A DNA stretch of 8,641 nt, from positions 1,706 to 10,346 of the forward strand of contig NVSH01000003.1 of NCBI GenBank assembly GCA_002401185.1. The letters are read 5' to 3'. The position numbers were made by a program, and so were the translations under genes. This DNA comes from Gammaproteobacteria bacterium (lineage in GTDB: Bacteria; Pseudomonadota; Gammaproteobacteria; SZUA-229). Shown here piece by piece: positions 7,398 to 8,641 of this stretch (position 1 is the first letter of the stretch; the number at the start of each line of letters is the position of its first letter). The notes under the pieces are model-generated. The model did not search any database. It was given only the letters and a program-made list of their open reading frames with translations, and was not told where the DNA came from.

Positions 7398-7610
7398 ATG
7401 TGTAATTTAAATATTTCAGGTCAGTTGATTAGAATCATCTTCGGCCTTCTACTCATCGCCCTCGTTTGGCTTGGCCCGCAGACGCAGTTATTAACTGTGG
7501 AGCATATGCGCCAATGGTATTTAGGCTGGCTTGGGTTATTACCACTTATCTCAGGAACGGTAGCCTTTTTCCCTGTCTATGCAATTTTAGGTGACGGCCA
7601 CAAAAAATAA
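7398..7610 (+). CDS. DUF2892 (YgaP-like transmembrane) inner-membrane protein
   Basis: A 70-residue membrane protein with two predicted helices (about 9-26 and 40-62). The pattern RIIFGLLLIALVWLG (12-26) followed by GWLGLLPLISGTVAFFPVYA (43-62) and ILG fits DUF2892, the membrane domain found alone or after a rhodanese domain as in E. coli YgaP. The usual FCPLY near the end is FFPVY here, so the common cysteine is replaced by phenylalanine (Phe58). The ATG at 7398 has no Shine-Dalgarno site; it follows the transglycosylase gene by 17 bases and probably belongs to the proS transcript. The gene ends 22 bases before the stop of the convergent DUF1223 gene. The function of the family is not known. 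Confidence 0.85.
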   Translation: MCNLNISGQLIRIIFGLLLIALVWLGPQTQLLTVEHMRQWYLGWLGLLPLISGTVAFFPVYAILGDGHKK

Positions 7611-7632
7611 CGATGTACGTATCCGAGCTTGC

Positions 7633-8421
7633 TTAATAGTTAAGCCTTACTGCTTGTAACACTTCACCGGTATGCACGTTTTCGGCAAAAGCGATAATAC
7701 TTAAATCACGTTTTTTCCATGCTTGAGGAATGGTAATGATGTGCTCAGTCTCTAAAAAATTTTCAGATTTACGCTGAAGATAAGGACCCAACAATTGCCT
7801 TACCACATAATCGTGCTGTAATATTTCACCTTCATTTTCACCATCAGACACGCTACTTCTTAAATTATTTTCAACCACGACAAAATAAATACCAACATCC
7901 TTAGCACTGCTTCTCGAAATATCCGAGCTTAATTTAATGTGTAGCTTCGCACCATCTTGTCGTGTCGATAAGACAAGATCAACCTCTGATTTTTCAGCTG
8001 TTAGTTTTTTTATATCGTTGCTAAACGTTGCATAAAGCCGATAGTCATCACCCACTAAAACAAACTGTGGTGTATAGATGGTTGTTTTATTTTTTTTATG
8101 CGCCAGATTGCGTTGACGTTGATCATATTGTTTTTTAGCAAAACGATCTTTCCAACCGATATAGTCCCAATATGTCACATGAAATGCCATTGGAATTAAC
8201 TGCTTACCACTAATACCTGAGGTTTTTAAATTGCTTAAAAATCGATCAGCTGGTGGGCAACTACTACAACCTTCCGATGTATACAGCTCAAGTAGTGCCA
8301 CCCTGTACACTGGACTACTTACACTCCTTATCAGGTTTTCATCTGCTTGCAAATCAACATTGTCCTTCGCCAGCAAATTCATCGGCAGGATAAGTATGAC
8401 GAGTAATAATATTTTTTTCAT
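7633..8421 (-). CDS. Secreted DUF1223 family protein, thioredoxin-like fold
   Basis: A 262-residue protein of the DUF1223 family, which has a thioredoxin-like fold and unknown activity. A signal peptide (MKK then hydrophobic 4-18, cleavage near LLA/KDN) directs it to the periplasm. The hallmark LLELYTSEGCSSCPPADRFL (43-62) holds a CSSC pair, C52 and C55, in the thioredoxin active-site position. It is followed by the family-typical HVTYWDYIGWKDRF (81-94) and TIYTPQFVLVG (114-124), where T117-P118 sits where thioredoxins have a cis-proline. The C-terminal half (about 145-262) is beta-rich and includes LQHDYVVRQLLG (201-212). The ATG at 8421 is chosen over an in-frame TTG at 8439 because it gives a clean signal peptide; neither has a clear ribosome site. 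A TATACT on the minus strand at 8488-8483 could be its -10 box. It lies 79 bases after an unrecognised minus-strand gene and is convergent with the DUF2892 gene. Confidence 0.9.
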   Translation of the reverse strand: MKKILLLVILILPMNLLAKDNVDLQADENLIRSVSSPVYRVALLELYTSEGCSSCPPADRFLSNLKTSGISGKQLIPMAFHVTYWDYIGWKDRFAKKQYDQRQRNLAHKKNKTTIYTPQFVLVGDDYRLYATFSNDIKKLTAEKSEVDLVLSTRQDGAKLHIKLSSDISRSSAKDVGIYFVVVENNLRSSVSDGENEGEILQHDYVVRQLLGPYLQRKSENFLETEHIITIPQAWKKRDLSIIAFAENVHTGEVLQAVRLNY

Positions 8422-8482
8422 AAATCGTGCGACACACAAAGTAACGGTTAATTCCCAAAGCTGATAGATTCAATAGCGTCTG

Positions 8483-8488
8483 AGTATA
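8483..8488 (-). promoter_or_regulatory. Candidate -10 box upstream of the DUF1223 gene
   Basis: On the minus strand TATACT (8488-8483) is a 5/6 match to the sigma-70 -10 box, with transcription expected near 8476 and a leader of about 55 bases to the ATG at 8421. No good -35 box is present at 16-18 bases spacing, so support is weak. The gap may instead simply separate two genes of one transcript. Confidence 0.22.
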
Positions 8489-8500
8489 GAACTCGCCTGC

Positions 8501-8641
8501 TTATTCAACCTTATAGGCAATAACTATATCCATCACATTGGTATTACTGTTGCCTGCCTGCACCAAATCATCCGTGGCCATCAAGACGATACCAGCGTTG
8601 GCTTTTTCCAGTTCCGCGCTGATATCAAAACCCATTTGACT
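8501..8641 (-). CDS. 3' end of an unrecognised minus-strand gene, cut by window edge
   Basis: The minus strand is open from the right edge to a TAA at 8503-8501, giving the last 46 residues of a protein. The visible part reads SQMGFDISAELEKANAGI, then VLMATDDLVQAG, and ends with a strand-like VMDIVIAYKVE. It looks like an alpha/beta or beta-rich soluble domain with no membrane segment. I do not recognise the family from this fragment. It is on the same strand as the DUF1223 gene, 79 bases upstream of it, so co-transcription is possible. That it is coding is supported by the unbroken frame and normal amino-acid composition, but the fragment is short. Confidence 0.55.
   Translation of the reverse strand, partial: SQMGFDISAELEKANAGIVLMATDDLVQAGNSNTNVMDIVIAYKVE

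Noticed and set aside
7631..7645. GCTTAA/TTAAGC hairpin at the convergent DUF2892 and DUF1223 gene ends, as a terminator
   Set aside because: A six-base A/T-rich stem with a three-base loop, no T-tract on either strand, and overlap with the end of the DUF1223 gene.
7620..7930. Exact 11-base direct repeat TATCCGAGCTT at 7620-7630 and 7920-7930, 300 bases apart
   Set aside because: Several repeated 11-mers are expected by chance in a window of this size, and one copy lies inside the DUF1223 gene with no other structure around it.
8501..8641. The gene fragment at the right edge as a TIR-like or nucleotide-binding defence domain, because of the ANAGIVLMATDD string
   Set aside because: The match is a few residues only, and the protein ends about 20 residues later, too soon for the rest of such a domain; no defence gene is nearby.

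Overview
The window looks like chromosomal DNA of a gammaproteobacterium. The support is a bacterial-type prolyl-tRNA synthetase very like that of Escherichia coli, a DUF4124 envelope protein, a DUF1223 protein and a PerM-type AI-2E transporter, all at moderate G+C (roughly 44% by eye). The genus cannot be fixed from the sequence alone. No mobile element, tRNA, rRNA, CRISPR array or phage gene is visible, and genes are tightly packed; the longest non-coding stretch is about 230 bases.

Layout. (1) 1-1968, minus strand: a leftward cluster of a CysL-like LysR regulator, a small alpha-helical protein I cannot assign, and the N-terminal 222 residues of an AI-2E family transporter that runs off the left edge. 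The last two overlap by 8 bases. (2) 1969-2197: a divergent control region with a perfect 10-base inverted repeat (centres 60 bases apart), two candidate rightward promoters and an 18-codon candidate leader peptide. (3) 2198-3037, plus strand: a secreted DUF4124 protein, then a MIF/tautomerase superfamily protein. (4) 3093-5018 (or to 5057), minus strand: a DUF4105 (Lnb-like) periplasmic domain joined to a predicted outer-membrane beta-barrel. It is divergent from proS. (5) 5082-7610, plus strand: proS, a small secreted SLT-type lytic transglycosylase and a DUF2892 membrane protein, spaced 13 and 17 bases apart and likely co-transcribed. (6) 7633-8641, minus strand: a secreted DUF1223 thioredoxin-like protein, preceded by the last 46 codons of an unrecognised gene that enters from the right.

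How the genes relate. Apart from proS, LysR, MIF and the unassigned proteins, the products act in or across the cell envelope: transporter, DUF4124, DUF4105/barrel, transglycosylase, DUF2892 and DUF1223. They form separate short transcription units rather than one pathway. I found no convincing new multi-gene system. The parts most worth checking are the DUF4105-barrel protein, the control region with its possible coupled leader peptide, the bacterial MIF homologue, and the small protein between LysR and the transporter.
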